Assembly: GCF_003202235.1 (NCBI RefSeq)
Contig: NZ_MASU01000006.1
Span: 434,001-498,000, forward strand
Direction of reading: 5' to 3'
Origin: Prauserella flavalba
Lineage (GTDB): Bacteria; Actinomycetota; Actinomycetes; Mycobacteriales; Pseudonocardiaceae
Length of the DNA stretch: 64,000 nucleotides
Part shown: positions 14,823 to 23,760 of the stretch, one piece after another
Position numbering within the stretch: the first letter of the stretch is position 1
How the letters are laid out: every line of letters begins with the position of its first letter
Made by a program: the position numbers and the translations under genes
The notes under the pieces: generated by a model
Told to the model about the DNA's origin: nothing
The model's database searches: none
Seen by the model: only the letters and a program-made list of their open reading frames with translations

Positions 14823-15623
14823 TCAGCGCGTACTTGCCTGAGAGTTGAGCGAGATCGCCAGTGCCGCCCACTGCCGGGGCTGCACCGACCCTGCCGGTGC
14901 GGCCGGGTCGATGCCGCAGGACGTGAGCGCACGGTGTGGTTTCCTGCCGGTCCGCTCGGTGACGGCCGCTCTGACACTGCGCCCCGGCGCGCGGTAGGCG
15001 GTCTCGAGCAACGCCTGCAGCGCCCGTTCCGCACCGCGGCCGAGCCCGGCTCTGCGCCGGATGGTCAGCTGGGCGGAGTCCACAGTGGGCGCGGGCCGGA
15101 AACAGCGGGCCGGGATGCGGCGTTCGAGTACCAGGTCGAAGCGCGCAGCCCACCACGCCAGCTCCCTGTTCCTCGGCACGGAGGCGGTGAGGCGTTTGGC
15201 GAAGCCCCATTCCACGATGAGCGCGGCGCGGCGCAGGGTCGTCATTTTCGGGGTGAGCAGCCTGCGCAGCAGCGCGGTCGAGATGGAATACGGGATGCTC
15301 GCCACCACGAGGAAGTCCTTGCGAGGCAACGGGAAACTGCGGGCATCGGCTGCGACCACCCGCACGTTGGGGTGTTCGGAGACCCGTTTGCTGAGCTTAC
15401 GGACGAAGGCGGGATCACGTTCGACGGCGATCACCCGTGCGCCGGTTCTCGCCAGTGGCGCGGTGATCGCGCCGAACCCCGCACCGAAGTCCACCACCAG
15501 GTCGGCGGGGCCGGGCGAGCACGCGCTGATCAGGTTTTCGGCGACGCGGTGCGAGGCGAGAAAATGGACACCGGATGGGTTGGGGCCCGGTTTCCGGGCA
15601 GGGGAATGGCCGGATTGCGGCAT
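14823..15623 (-). CDS. Erm-like 23S rRNA adenine N6-methyltransferase
   Basis: The 266-aa protein belongs to the KsgA/Erm rRNA adenine dimethyltransferase fold. Motif I is VVDFGAGFGAITAPLA, motif II VIAVERDP, and the ADARSFPLP block follows. The substrate-adenine motif reads SIPYSIST, where most Erm proteins have NIPF or NIPY. The C-terminal region (PAPTVDSAQLTIRRR) is also Erm-like. It probably methylates A2058 of 23S rRNA and gives macrolide-lincosamide-streptogramin resistance, but the Asn-to-Ser change leaves activity open. ACGGAG lies 7 bases before ATG 15623. It is a single gene; no macrolide biosynthesis or efflux genes are nearby, so it would be an intrinsic resistance gene. Confidence 0.8.
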   Translation of the reverse strand: MPQSGHSPARKPGPNPSGVHFLASHRVAENLISACSPGPADLVVDFGAGFGAITAPLARTGARVIAVERDPAFVRKLSKRVSEHPNVRVVAADARSFPLPRKDFLVVASIPYSISTALLRRLLTPKMTTLRRAALIVEWGFAKRLTASVPRNRELAWWAARFDLVLERRIPARCFRPAPTVDSAQLTIRRRAGLGRGAERALQALLETAYRAPGRSVRAAVTERTGRKPHRALTSCGIDPAAPAGSVQPRQWAALAISLNSQASTR

Positions 15624-16042
15624 GGTGCGACTCCGTCATGACAGCGGGAAACGCGCCGAGGGAGGCGCGTGCGGACGTCATGGCGCAGCGACCGAAGCCG
15701 GCCGGAAAGGGCTCAGAAGAAGGGCACGGCGAACCGCCCGTCAGTTCAGTCGGGCGAATGCGCAGGGTGCCTGAAGTGGACTCGCAGCCGCTGCGTTCAG
15801 GCGTGGCGCGGCCGGGGCCGGAAGAACGCCACGCAGCGGTTGCACAAAGTTCCCATGCGAGCAACGTAGCAAGGCGCGCAACCGATTTTCGCGCGGTGGT
15901 GTGGTGAGGGCTCCGTTCGCGGCGTTTTCGGCTTGCTCCAGGTGCGAACGGATCCGTTGGCACACTTGGTACTCCCGCGTGGTCGTGGTGTGGTCCTACG
16001 GTCGGGGCATCACGTTCGGACCGAACCACCGAGAGGTGCACG
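15624..16042. other. 419-base divergent intergenic region between the Erm-like and AlkA-like genes
   Basis: This should hold both divergent promoters. Erm genes are often preceded by a regulatory leader peptide, but I found no short frame with a good ribosome-binding site and a hairpin pair that would support one. No repeat or RNA gene was seen. Confidence 0.4.
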
Positions 16043-16957
16043 ATGCTGACCACCGCCACCAGAACCGCCCGCCCGTCTACCGTCGAGATCGAGGTGTGCG
16101 GCGACTTCGACCTCGCCCGGTGCGCGGCCTTCCCCGCGGATCTGTCTCCGGGTGGGCTCGACGGCGACGAACCGGGGACGCTGCGCGTGGCGTTTCCTCT
16201 CGAGGGCACGGGCGAACACGTGGGTGCGCTCGTGCGGCAACGGGCGCCCGATGTCGTGAGCGTCGACGTGACGGCAGTGCGTGCGGCCGCGCCCGCGGTC
16301 GCCGGGCAGGTGTGCCGGATGCTGTCGCTCGACGTCGACGGCAGCGGGTTCGCCGACGCGGTCGCGGCCGATCCGGTCATGCGCACTCTCCGGGAACGAC
16401 ATCCGGGCCTGCGCCCGGTGCTCTTTCCTTCTCCGTACGAGGCGGCGTGCTGGGCGGTGATCTGTGCCCGGCTCCGGGTGGCCCAGGCGGCGCAGCTGAA
16501 ACAGCGACTGGCCACCCGGCTGGGCTGCCCGGTCACCGTCGGCGGGCGAACCGTCGCGTCGTTCCCCTCGCCCGAGCAGCTGTGCGCTCTCGACGAGCAG
16601 CCGGGGCTGTCGGCACAGAAGCGGCAGCGGCTCGTCGCGATCGCCGGAGCCGCGCGGGAGGGGCTGCTCGACGCGGGGAGCCTGCGGGCGATGCCCGTGG
16701 AGGACGCGCTGGAGCGGGCGCGGGGCCTGCCGGGGATCGGGCCGTTCTCCGCGGAGCTGATCGTGGTGCGCGGGGCAGGCCACCCCGATGTCTTCCCGAG
16801 TCATGAGCTGCGCCTGCACACGGTGATGGCCGCCGCCTACGGCGCCGGGACGGTCGGCGAGCTGGAGGACATCGCGCAGCGATGGCAGCCGTTCCGGAGC
16901 TGGGGTGCGTTCCTGTTGAGGTCTGTCGGCGTCTCGGCGATCACCGGAAGCCGGTAG
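16043..16957 (+). CDS. AlkA-like DNA-3-methyladenine glycosylase with altered catalytic residue
   Basis: A 304-aa HhH-GPD protein resembling the DNA glycosylase part of AlkA. The helix-hairpin-helix is LPGIGPFSAELIVVRGAG (~residue 228). Helices with FPSPYEAACWAVICARL and LSAQKRQRL match the base-excision fold. Where E. coli AlkA has DVFLPDD (last Asp catalytic, D238), this protein reads DVFPSHE, so the residue aligned with the catalytic Asp is Glu. The N-terminal ~110 residues replace AlkA's sheet domain. GAGAGG precedes ATG 16043. It may act on alkylated bases, or be an inactive or specialised relative. Confidence 0.75.
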   Translation: MLTTATRTARPSTVEIEVCGDFDLARCAAFPADLSPGGLDGDEPGTLRVAFPLEGTGEHVGALVRQRAPDVVSVDVTAVRAAAPAVAGQVCRMLSLDVDGSGFADAVAADPVMRTLRERHPGLRPVLFPSPYEAACWAVICARLRVAQAAQLKQRLATRLGCPVTVGGRTVASFPSPEQLCALDEQPGLSAQKRQRLVAIAGAAREGLLDAGSLRAMPVEDALERARGLPGIGPFSAELIVVRGAGHPDVFPSHELRLHTVMAAAYGAGTVGELEDIAQRWQPFRSWGAFLLRSVGVSAITGSR

Positions 16958-17045
16958 GGCGGCGAGGAACGATAGCGCGGTGCGGTGCGACGCACCGGGG
17001 AAGGGGGTAACGGAGAGCAGACCGGCGCTGTGGTGAGCTGGCGGC

Positions 17046-17777
17046 GTGCAGTTGGCCGTCCAAGACAGCGAGATCTGGCGCGCGTTCGACCTGGACGCGG
17101 CCACGACCGGCACCATCGCGCTCGCCACGGGTGTGGTGGCGTTGCTCGTCGTACTGCTGCGGCCACCGTGGCGGCTCGCGCGCAACGTCATGACGATCGT
17201 GCACGAGGCCGGGCACGCGGCCGTGGCGGTGCTGGCCGGCAGGCGCCTGCAGGGAATCCGGCTGCACTCGGACACCTCGGGCGTCACGGTGTCGCGGGGC
17301 AAGCCCGAGGGGCCCGGCATGGTGCTCACCACGCTCGCGGGCTATCCGGCGCCCGCCCTGCTGGGGCTGGCCTTCGCGGGGCTGGTGTCGGGCGAGAACC
17401 TGAGCGCGGTGCTCGGCATCGCGGCGGTGCTGCTGCTGGGCGTGCTGGTGATGGTGCGCAACGCCTACGGGGTGTTCGCCGTGCTCGTGTCGGCGGCGGT
17501 GCTGGGCGCGATCGCGTGGCTGGCCGGGCCGGGTGTGCAGGCGGCATTCGTCTACCTGATGACGTGGTTCCTGCTGATCGGCTCGGTGCGGCCGGTGTTC
17601 GAGCTGCAGGCCAAGCGCCGCCGGGGCGCCGCGCGCGACTCGGACGCCGACCAGCTCGCGCGTCTCACGGGGCTGCCCGCCGCGATCTGGCTGCTCGTGC
17701 TCGGGGTGCTGACGATCACCTGTCTCGTGGCCGGCGGAATGCTGCTGGTGGAGCCCGCCGTGCCGGGGCCGCTGTGA
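17046..17777 (+). CDS. M50-like integral membrane metallopeptidase family protein
   Basis: A 243-aa protein with the zinc motif HEAGH near residue 57 at the start of a membrane region, followed by several hydrophobic segments (about six helices in total). This matches the M50B-like family of actinobacterial membrane proteins. A second motif (usually NPDG in S2P proteases) is not evident, so it may not be a true site-2 protease. GTG 17046 gives an N-terminus leading into the first helix (TIALATGVVALLVVLL); the ribosome-binding site is weak. It is followed after ~140 bases by proA but shows no functional link. Confidence 0.75.
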   Translation: MQLAVQDSEIWRAFDLDAATTGTIALATGVVALLVVLLRPPWRLARNVMTIVHEAGHAAVAVLAGRRLQGIRLHSDTSGVTVSRGKPEGPGMVLTTLAGYPAPALLGLAFAGLVSGENLSAVLGIAAVLLLGVLVMVRNAYGVFAVLVSAAVLGAIAWLAGPGVQAAFVYLMTWFLLIGSVRPVFELQAKRRRGAARDSDADQLARLTGLPAAIWLLVLGVLTITCLVAGGMLLVEPAVPGPL

Positions 17778-17917
17778 ACCCGGCGCCGGGTGCGCTCAAG
17801 CAGGACCAGCCCGGCAGTCTCGCCACGCCGTGCGGCACACTGGGGTGCTGACACCGGTTGGGGTCGAGAGGCTGTTGTGAGTCGCGCGTCGCGACGAGCG
17901 GTTGAGAGGGCTGTGCT

Positions 17918-19159
17918 GTGACGGACGAGGTCGCCAAGGCTGTCGAGGAGTGCGCGCGTGCGGCGAAGGGGGCCGCTCCGTCCCTCGCCGCGGCGTCGGA
18001 CGAGGCGATCGACACCGCACTGCGGGGCATGGCGCAGCGCCTGCTCGACCACCGCGGTGAGGTGCTCGAGGCCAACGTCGCCGATGTCGAGCGGTCCAGG
18101 GCCGACGGCATGAGCGCCGGCCTGCTCGACCGGCTCACGATCACCGACGAGCGGCTCACCGGCATGGCCGAGCAGCTGCGCCTGCTGGCCGGTGCTCCGC
18201 ACCAGGAGCGCTCCGTCGAGGTGTCCACACTCGACGGTGGCCTGCGCCTGGTGGAGCGGCGGCGGCCGGTCGGCGTCATCGGCGCCAACTACGAGGCCAG
18301 GCCGAACGTGACGGTCGACGTGGCGTCGCAGCTGGTGAAGTCGCGCAACGCCGGGGTGCTGCGCACCGGCTCGGCCGCGCTGGGCTCGGCGCAGCGGCTG
18401 GTCGAGGTGGTCATCGCTCCCGCGCTGGCCGAGGCGGGCATCGATGCCGACGTGATCCAGCTCGTGCCGCGTGTCGAGCGGGAAGCCGCCGCCGCGCTGG
18501 TGAGCCTGCCGGGCCTGGTGCCGCTGGTCATCCTGCGCGGCAGCGGGGACAGCACCCGCGCGCTGGCCACCGAGGCGGCCACGCATGGCGTGCGGACGCT
18601 CGCCCACGCCGACGGTGGTGGCGTGCTGTACGTGGACGCGGCCGCGGACGCCGAGACGGTGCGTTCGCTCGTCGGTGCGAGCCTCGACCGGCTCGGCGTC
18701 TGCAACCGGCTGAACCTGCTGCTGATCAACGACGCGGTCTACGACGAACTGTGGCCGCTGGTGTCGGAGGCGTTCGCCGGGCGGGACGTGAGCCCGTCGC
18801 TGCCGCCGTACGAGCACGCCATCGGCTACGAGTGGGCGCTGGACTCCGACCGGGAGGCCACGGTCACCGTCGCACGGGTCGCCGACCTCGCCGAGGCGGT
18901 GGCGATCGCCAACGAGCAGACGTCCGGGCTGGCCGCCGGCATCGCGACGGAGGACGCGGCCGCCGCGGAGGCGTTCTTCGACGGCTACCAGGGCACCGGC
19001 GTGTTCTGGAACGCGCCGACCCGGCTGCTCGACGGCTTCAAGCTGCTCGGCGTGCCCGAGACCGGCATCAACCTGGACAGGGTGCCGGGGCCGCGTGGTC
19101 CCGTCACCTACACCGACCTGTACGTCCGCCAGTACGCGGTACTGCCCGCAGGGCGCTGA
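17918..19159 (+). CDS. proA: glutamate-5-semialdehyde dehydrogenase (gamma-glutamyl phosphate reductase)
   Basis: The second enzyme of proline synthesis: NADPH-dependent reduction of gamma-glutamyl phosphate. The 413-aa length is typical. Visible signatures include PVGVIGANYEARPNVTVDV for cofactor binding, the catalytic Cys in LDRLGVCNRLNLLL, and the C-terminal GPRGPVTYTDLYV. GTG 17918 is preceded by GAGAGGG. proB is not adjacent, though in many actinomycetes proB (with obg) and proA lie close; the partner may be outside the window. Confidence 0.96.
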   Translation: MTDEVAKAVEECARAAKGAAPSLAAASDEAIDTALRGMAQRLLDHRGEVLEANVADVERSRADGMSAGLLDRLTITDERLTGMAEQLRLLAGAPHQERSVEVSTLDGGLRLVERRRPVGVIGANYEARPNVTVDVASQLVKSRNAGVLRTGSAALGSAQRLVEVVIAPALAEAGIDADVIQLVPRVEREAAAALVSLPGLVPLVILRGSGDSTRALATEAATHGVRTLAHADGGGVLYVDAAADAETVRSLVGASLDRLGVCNRLNLLLINDAVYDELWPLVSEAFAGRDVSPSLPPYEHAIGYEWALDSDREATVTVARVADLAEAVAIANEQTSGLAAGIATEDAAAAEAFFDGYQGTGVFWNAPTRLLDGFKLLGVPETGINLDRVPGPRGPVTYTDLYVRQYAVLPAGR

Positions 19160-19264
19160 ACGCATCGACACCGGTTCGGCCAGTACCGTCGATGGTTGTC
19201 CCTGCCTGGGGAAGTCACGGGCGTGGCGTCGCCGAAACCCGTTCCCTGGATCAGGAGGTCCACC

Positions 19265-20962
19265 ATGACTGACAACGACTCGGATACCGTGGCGAGCTTC
19301 GCCGACCTCCAGCTGCGCCAGGAGCTGCTCGACGCGCTCGCCGGCCTCGGCTACGAGGAGCCGACGCCCATCCAGCGGGCGGCCATCCCGCCGCTGCTCG
19401 AGGGCCGCGACCTCGTCGGCCAGGCCGCCACCGGCACCGGCAAGACCGCCGCGTTCGCGCTGCCGATCCTGCAGCGGATCACCGGGCATGGCGAGGGCGT
19501 CAAGCCCAAGGCGCTCGTGCTCGCGCCCACGCGTGAGCTCGCCGTGCAGGTCTCCGAGGCGATGCACCGCTACGGCCACGAGCTGGGTACGCGCGTGCTG
19601 CCGATCTACGGTGGCCAGCCGATCGGGCGGCAGCTGAAGGCGCTGGAGCGGGGCGTCGACGTCGTCATCGCCACGCCGGGGCGCGCGCTCGACCACATCT
19701 CCCGTGGCACGCTCTCGCTCGGCGAGCTGACGATGGTGGTGCTCGACGAGGCCGACGAGATGCTCGACATGGGCTTCGCCGAGGACATCGAGGCGATCTT
19801 CCAGCACATCCCCGAGGAGCGGCAGACGATGCTCTTCTCGGCGACCATGCCGCCACGCATCAGCGGGATGGTGGACCACTACCTCACCGACCCCGCCCGC
19901 ATCGAACTCGGCCGCGCGGCCTCGGCGAAGGACGAGCCCTCGACGGTGAGCCAGAGTGCGTACGTGGTCCCGAGGGGACACAAGCCCGCCGCGCTCGGGC
20001 GGATGCTCGACGCCGAGTCGCCCGCGGCCGCGATCGTCTTCTGCCGCACCCGCGAGGAGGTCGACCAGCTCACCGAGACGCTGAACGGCAGGGGCTACCG
20101 GGCCGAGCCGCTGCACGGTGGCATGAACCAGCAGCAGCGCGACCGTGTGGTGGAGCGACTGCGGTCGGCCACCGCCGACCTGGTGGTGGCCACCGACGTC
20201 GCCGCGCGCGGGCTCGACATCGAGCAGCTCACGCACGTCGTGAACTACAACGTGCCGAGCGCGCCCGAGGCGTACGTGCACCGCATCGGCCGCGTGGGCA
20301 GGGCCGGGCGCGAGGGCACCGCCATCACGCTCGCCGAGCCTCGTGAGCACCGGATGCTCAAGACCATCGAGCGGGTCACCGGCATGAAGATCGCCGTCCG
20401 GAAGCTGCCGACGATCGCCGACGTGAAGGCCCAGCGCCTCGAGCAGACCAGGGCCGCCCTGTGGGAGAGCCTGCAGGACTCCGACGGCTCCGACGGCCTC
20501 GACCGCTTCCGCGCGGTGGTGGAGCCACTGGCCGAGGAGTTCGACGTGATGGAGGTGGCGCTCGCCGCGGTCAAGCTCGCGCACGAGGCGGACGGCACGA
20601 TCACCGACGAGGAGGAGATCCCCGAGGTCACCTCGTGGCCGCCCGCCGACGGCAGGCGCGGCCGCAAGGACGGGCCGGGCGGGCGTGAGCCGCGCCGCGG
20701 CCGTGCCGTGGGCCGGGGGATGACGCGCCTGTTCGTCGGCGTCGGGCGCACGGCCGGGGTCCGGCCGCAGGACCTCGTCGGCGCCATCGCGGGGGAGTCC
20801 CGGCTGCGTGGCCGCGACATCGGGGCCATCGACATCGCCGACCGGTTCTCGCTGGTCGACGTGCCCGAGGGCGCCGCCGACGACGTGATCGCCGCGTTGA
20901 AGGGCACCACGATCAAGGGCCGCAAGGCCACCATCCGGCGCGAACGGTTCCAGTCGCGCTGA
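19265..20962 (+). CDS. deaD: DEAD-box ATP-dependent RNA helicase (DeaD/CsdA-like)
   Basis: A 565-aa helicase. The Q motif (FADLQLRQELLDALAGLGYEEPTPIQ) is followed by the Walker A variant ATGTGKTAAF, PTRELAVQV, TPGRALD, DEAD in VVLDEADEMLDMGF, SAT, and then helicase C motifs IVFCRTREEV, ATDVAARGLDI and HRIGRVGRAG. After a ~120-residue linker with a basic RGRKDGPGGREPRRGR patch, a C-terminal DbpA-type RNA-binding domain (MTRLFVGVGRTAGV onward) supports a ribosome-assembly or cold-adaptation role. ATG 19265 has AGGAGG directly upstream; the longer upstream frame has no such site. Confidence 0.93.
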   Translation: MTDNDSDTVASFADLQLRQELLDALAGLGYEEPTPIQRAAIPPLLEGRDLVGQAATGTGKTAAFALPILQRITGHGEGVKPKALVLAPTRELAVQVSEAMHRYGHELGTRVLPIYGGQPIGRQLKALERGVDVVIATPGRALDHISRGTLSLGELTMVVLDEADEMLDMGFAEDIEAIFQHIPEERQTMLFSATMPPRISGMVDHYLTDPARIELGRAASAKDEPSTVSQSAYVVPRGHKPAALGRMLDAESPAAAIVFCRTREEVDQLTETLNGRGYRAEPLHGGMNQQQRDRVVERLRSATADLVVATDVAARGLDIEQLTHVVNYNVPSAPEAYVHRIGRVGRAGREGTAITLAEPREHRMLKTIERVTGMKIAVRKLPTIADVKAQRLEQTRAALWESLQDSDGSDGLDRFRAVVEPLAEEFDVMEVALAAVKLAHEADGTITDEEEIPEVTSWPPADGRRGRKDGPGGREPRRGRAVGRGMTRLFVGVGRTAGVRPQDLVGAIAGESRLRGRDIGAIDIADRFSLVDVPEGAADDVIAALKGTTIKGRKATIRRERFQSR

Positions 20963-21044
20963 CGCGGTCCCGCCCGGCGTACCCCGAGGCCACCGTGGTC
21001 GCGTCGAGCGCGACGGAGCTGGCCGCGGGGAGCCCCGGGCAGGG

Positions 21045-22085
21045 TCAGTCGCGGCGGCCGGTCAGGCCCAGCAGGTCGGCGGCGAGCTGCTGGCCGCTCT
21101 CGAACGGGCCGCCCGTGTCCTTGGCCCTGCGCAGCGCCGACGGGCGGATCCGGCTGTAGCCGCGCACGGACACCGGGCGCCGGGAGCGGAGCTCGTACGC
21201 CGGTTCGCCGGCGAGCTGCTTCGCCAGCTCGCGGTCCACGAGGATCGTGCCCGGGCGGGCGATGGAGGTGAGCCTGCTCGCCAGGTTGACGGTCTCGCCG
21301 TACACGTCGCCGAAACGGCTCAGCACCCGCCCGGCGGCGAGCCCCGCCCGCACCGGCGGCAGCTCCTGGTCGGCGCTCGTACGCTCCGAGAGCGTCAGCG
21401 CGATCTCGGCGGCGGCCACCGGCGCATCGGCCACGAACAGCACCTCGTCGCCGATCATCTTGACCACGCGCCCCCTGCCCTCGGCGATCACCTCTGTAGC
21501 GAGCCCCTCGAAGCGCTCCAGCACGTCGCCCAGCACGGACTCGTCGATCCGCCGCGTCATGCGCGTGTAGCCGACCATGTCCACGAAGCCCACGACCTCG
21601 GTCCTGGACTCCAGGTCCTCGTCGGGCGCCGCGAGCGCCCGGCCCGCGTACGCCCCGAGATGCCGCCGCCACACGAAGCTCTGCACCTGCTCCAGCTGGG
21701 GCACCAGCTGTTCCACGAGCTTGATGAGCTTGCGCTCGTCGGCGGCGAGCTCGGGACGTTCCCGGATGAGCGACCACAGCAGGTCCGCCTGCCATTCGGC
21801 CAGGCGGGACAGGTGCAGGCCGAGCGCCCGCGTCACGGCGGTCTCCAGCTCCTGGTCGAAGATGCCGGCGTCGATCATCCGGTCGGCGATGCGGACGGCC
21901 TCGACGTCGGCGTCGGTGAACACCACCTGGTCGTCGGGCACGGCGGCGAAGCCCAGCGCCCGCCAGAGCTGCCGCGTCCGCTCCTCGGGCACCCCGGAGC
22001 GCTCGGCGACCTGGAGCCGGGTGTACTTGCGCCTGCCACCCAGCAGGATGCGCTCCAGCCTGCGCTGCAGAGCCTCGTCGGCCAT
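21045..22085 (-). CDS. class III adenylate cyclase with pHisteg-type regulatory domain
   Basis: A 346-aa soluble cyclase resembling M. tuberculosis Rv1264. The N-terminal regulatory region (~1-160, helical, with a helix-turn-helix-like start YTRLQVAERSGVPEERTRQLW) matches the 'adenylate cyclase regulatory domain' that senses pH in Rv1264. The catalytic domain (~165-330) keeps both metal Asp residues (VGFVDMVGYTR, KMIGDEVLF), the substrate Lys, and the NLASRLTSIARPG transition-state Asn/Arg. It should make cAMP. ATG 22085 lies 5 bases after the stop of the universal stress protein gene, so the two are one operon. Confidence 0.88.
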   Translation of the reverse strand: MADEALQRRLERILLGGRRKYTRLQVAERSGVPEERTRQLWRALGFAAVPDDQVVFTDADVEAVRIADRMIDAGIFDQELETAVTRALGLHLSRLAEWQADLLWSLIRERPELAADERKLIKLVEQLVPQLEQVQSFVWRRHLGAYAGRALAAPDEDLESRTEVVGFVDMVGYTRMTRRIDESVLGDVLERFEGLATEVIAEGRGRVVKMIGDEVLFVADAPVAAAEIALTLSERTSADQELPPVRAGLAAGRVLSRFGDVYGETVNLASRLTSIARPGTILVDRELAKQLAGEPAYELRSRRPVSVRGYSRIRPSALRRAKDTGGPFESGQQLAADLLGLTGRRD

Positions 22086-22090
22086 CACGC

Positions 22091-22540
22091 CTACGTCGTG
22101 TGCACGATGAGCACGTCGACGCCGGACTTGCGCGCCACCTCCGACGGCACGGAGCCCAGGATGCGCCCGGCGAGCGTGTTGAGTCCCCGGTTGCCGACCA
22201 CGAGCAGGTCGGCGGAGCGTTCCTTGACCACGGAGCGCAGCGCGTCGACGGGCTCCCCGCGCACGGCGACCGTCTCGACCTTCACCGCGCCCGCTCGCAC
22301 GGCCCGGTCGCGGGCCGACTGGAGTGTGTCCTCGGCCGGGGCCGAGCCGACGACCTGGTACGCCTCGTCACGCAGCTCGTCCTGGGCCCGCTCGACCTCC
22401 TGCTTGCTCGCCGGGTAGTACGCACAGGCGATCACCAGCGTGGCGGCGGCGTCGGCGGCGACGGCCGCCGCACGGTCCACGGCGGCGAACGACGAGTCCG
22501 AGCCGTCGGTGCCGACGACCACGGTCTGATAGGCGGCCAT
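22091..22540 (-). CDS. universal stress protein (UspA family, nucleotide-binding type)
   Basis: A 149-aa single-domain Usp. It starts with VVVGTDGSDSS and ends with the nucleotide-binding loop GNRGLNTLAGRILGSV, which fits the G-2x-G-9x-G(S/T) motif of ATP-binding members. It lies directly upstream of the cyclase gene in one operon. Some mycobacterial Usps (Rv1636 type) are known to bind cAMP, so this pairing suggests a cAMP producer and a cAMP-buffering or -responsive protein; that is inference. AGGAGG lies upstream of the ATG. Confidence 0.9.
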   Translation of the reverse strand: MAAYQTVVVGTDGSDSSFAAVDRAAAVAADAAATLVIACAYYPASKQEVERAQDELRDEAYQVVGSAPAEDTLQSARDRAVRAGAVKVETVAVRGEPVDALRSVVKERSADLLVVGNRGLNTLAGRILGSVPSEVARKSGVDVLIVHTT

Positions 22541-22615
22541 CAGGTCCTCCTGCGGGGTGCACGGGCGGTCTGCACGAGGACAGTAGCGTGCCGCGCGGCA
22601 CCGCGCAGCAGTAAC

Positions 22616-23734
22616 CTACTCGCGAGTTGGCTTCGAGCCGACCGAGGCCGTGGCCTTCAGGTCGCGGCGGGTGGGGGCCTCGGATTCGTCGACGTCCCCG
22701 GCCCCGGCGTCGCCCGTGGCCGGAGCGTCCGCGGTCTGTGCCGCACCGTCCTCGAGCGCCTCGTTGGCCTCCGCGAGCATGGCGCGTGCCGCGCGCACCT
22801 GTTCGGCGATCTTGCCGCGCAGTGTGCGCAGCGACTCGACCTTGGCCGTGGCCTCGGCCAGCCTGCGGTTGGCCTCCTCGGTGGCCTCCCGCACCCGGCG
22901 GTTGGCCTCGTCGGTCGCCTCGGCGACGCGCGCGTTGGCCTCGTTGATCGAGTTCTGCTTGCGCCGGTTGGCGTCCTCGACCGACTCGCGCTGCCTGCGC
23001 TCGATCTCGGCGTGCGCCTTGGTCTGCTCCTCCGCGACCTCCTTGCGGATGGCCGCGGCCTCCTCGGTGGCCTCGCGGACCCGCCGTTCGGCCTCGGCCT
23101 TGCTGGCGGCCTCCTGCTCGGCGAGCAGGCGCATGGACTCCGTGCGCCGCGTCGCCATCGCGATCTCGAAGTCCTCTTCGACCTGTGTGCGGCGCTGCTC
23201 GGACTCACGGTCGAGGCGGTCGCGCTCCGCCTTGGCCGTCGAGGTGATCGACTCGGCCTCGGCGCGGGCGTCGGCGAGCACCTTGCGGTGCTCCGCCTCC
23301 ATCTCCCTGCGGCGCTCGGCCAGCTCGGTGAGCAGCTGCTCGTAGCGGGCGCGCATCGCGCTGGCGTCGGACTCCGCCTTCGCGCGGATGTGCCCGGCCT
23401 CGGCCTCCGCCCTCGCCTTGGTGTCGTTGGCTTCCTCCTGCGCCAGCCTCAGCATGCGCTGCAGGCGCTCGGAAAGGCCCTCGATCGTGGTCGGTGGCTG
23501 CGCGAGCCGCTCGACCTGCCCGCGCAGGTCGTCGATCTCGATGCGGGCCGACTCGAGCTGCCTCGCCAGGTCGCCCGCCTGCGAGATGGCCGCGTCCCGG
23601 TCGGACGTGAGCATCTTGAGGTCGGCGTCCAGCCGCTCCAGGTGTTCGTCGACCTGCGCACGGCTGTATCCACGCTTCTCGAAGTCGAAGCCGGCTCCCA
23701 GCGGCACGAGCTCCCGTTCTTCGCCAAGGCTCAT
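22616..23734 (-). CDS. DivIVA-domain coiled-coil protein
   Basis: A 372-aa protein. The N-terminal ~60 residues (FDFEKRGYSRAQVDEHLERLDADLKMLTSDRD) match the DivIVA/Wag31-type membrane-curvature domain. Residues ~65-320 form a nearly continuous Ala/Arg/Glu coiled coil with repeated VREATEEANRRLAEAT-type units. The ~50-residue tail is acidic and disordered. In actinomycetes such proteins (relatives of Wag31, FilP and Scy) act in polar growth or septation. It is not the main DivIVA gene, which normally sits by ftsZ/sepF. It stands alone between usp and ccr. Confidence 0.8.
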   Translation of the reverse strand: MSLGEERELVPLGAGFDFEKRGYSRAQVDEHLERLDADLKMLTSDRDAAISQAGDLARQLESARIEIDDLRGQVERLAQPPTTIEGLSERLQRMLRLAQEEANDTKARAEAEAGHIRAKAESDASAMRARYEQLLTELAERRREMEAEHRKVLADARAEAESITSTAKAERDRLDRESEQRRTQVEEDFEIAMATRRTESMRLLAEQEAASKAEAERRVREATEEAAAIRKEVAEEQTKAHAEIERRQRESVEDANRRKQNSINEANARVAEATDEANRRVREATEEANRRLAEATAKVESLRTLRGKIAEQVRAARAMLAEANEALEDGAAQTADAPATGDAGAGDVDESEAPTRRDLKATASVGSKPTRE

Positions 23735-23760
23735 GTACCCACCCTAACGGGCGGCGAGAA

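Noticed and set aside
14823-15623. KsgA (16S rRNA dimethyltransferase)
   Set aside because: The sequence around SIPYSIST and the C-terminus is Erm-like, and the expected NLPYN motif of KsgA is absent.
17552-20584. A ~1000-codon open frame on the minus strand opposite proA and the helicase
   Set aside because: It mirrors the high-GC third-position pattern of two clear genes, has no start signal and shows no domain; its content is Arg/His/Gly/Asp shadow sequence.
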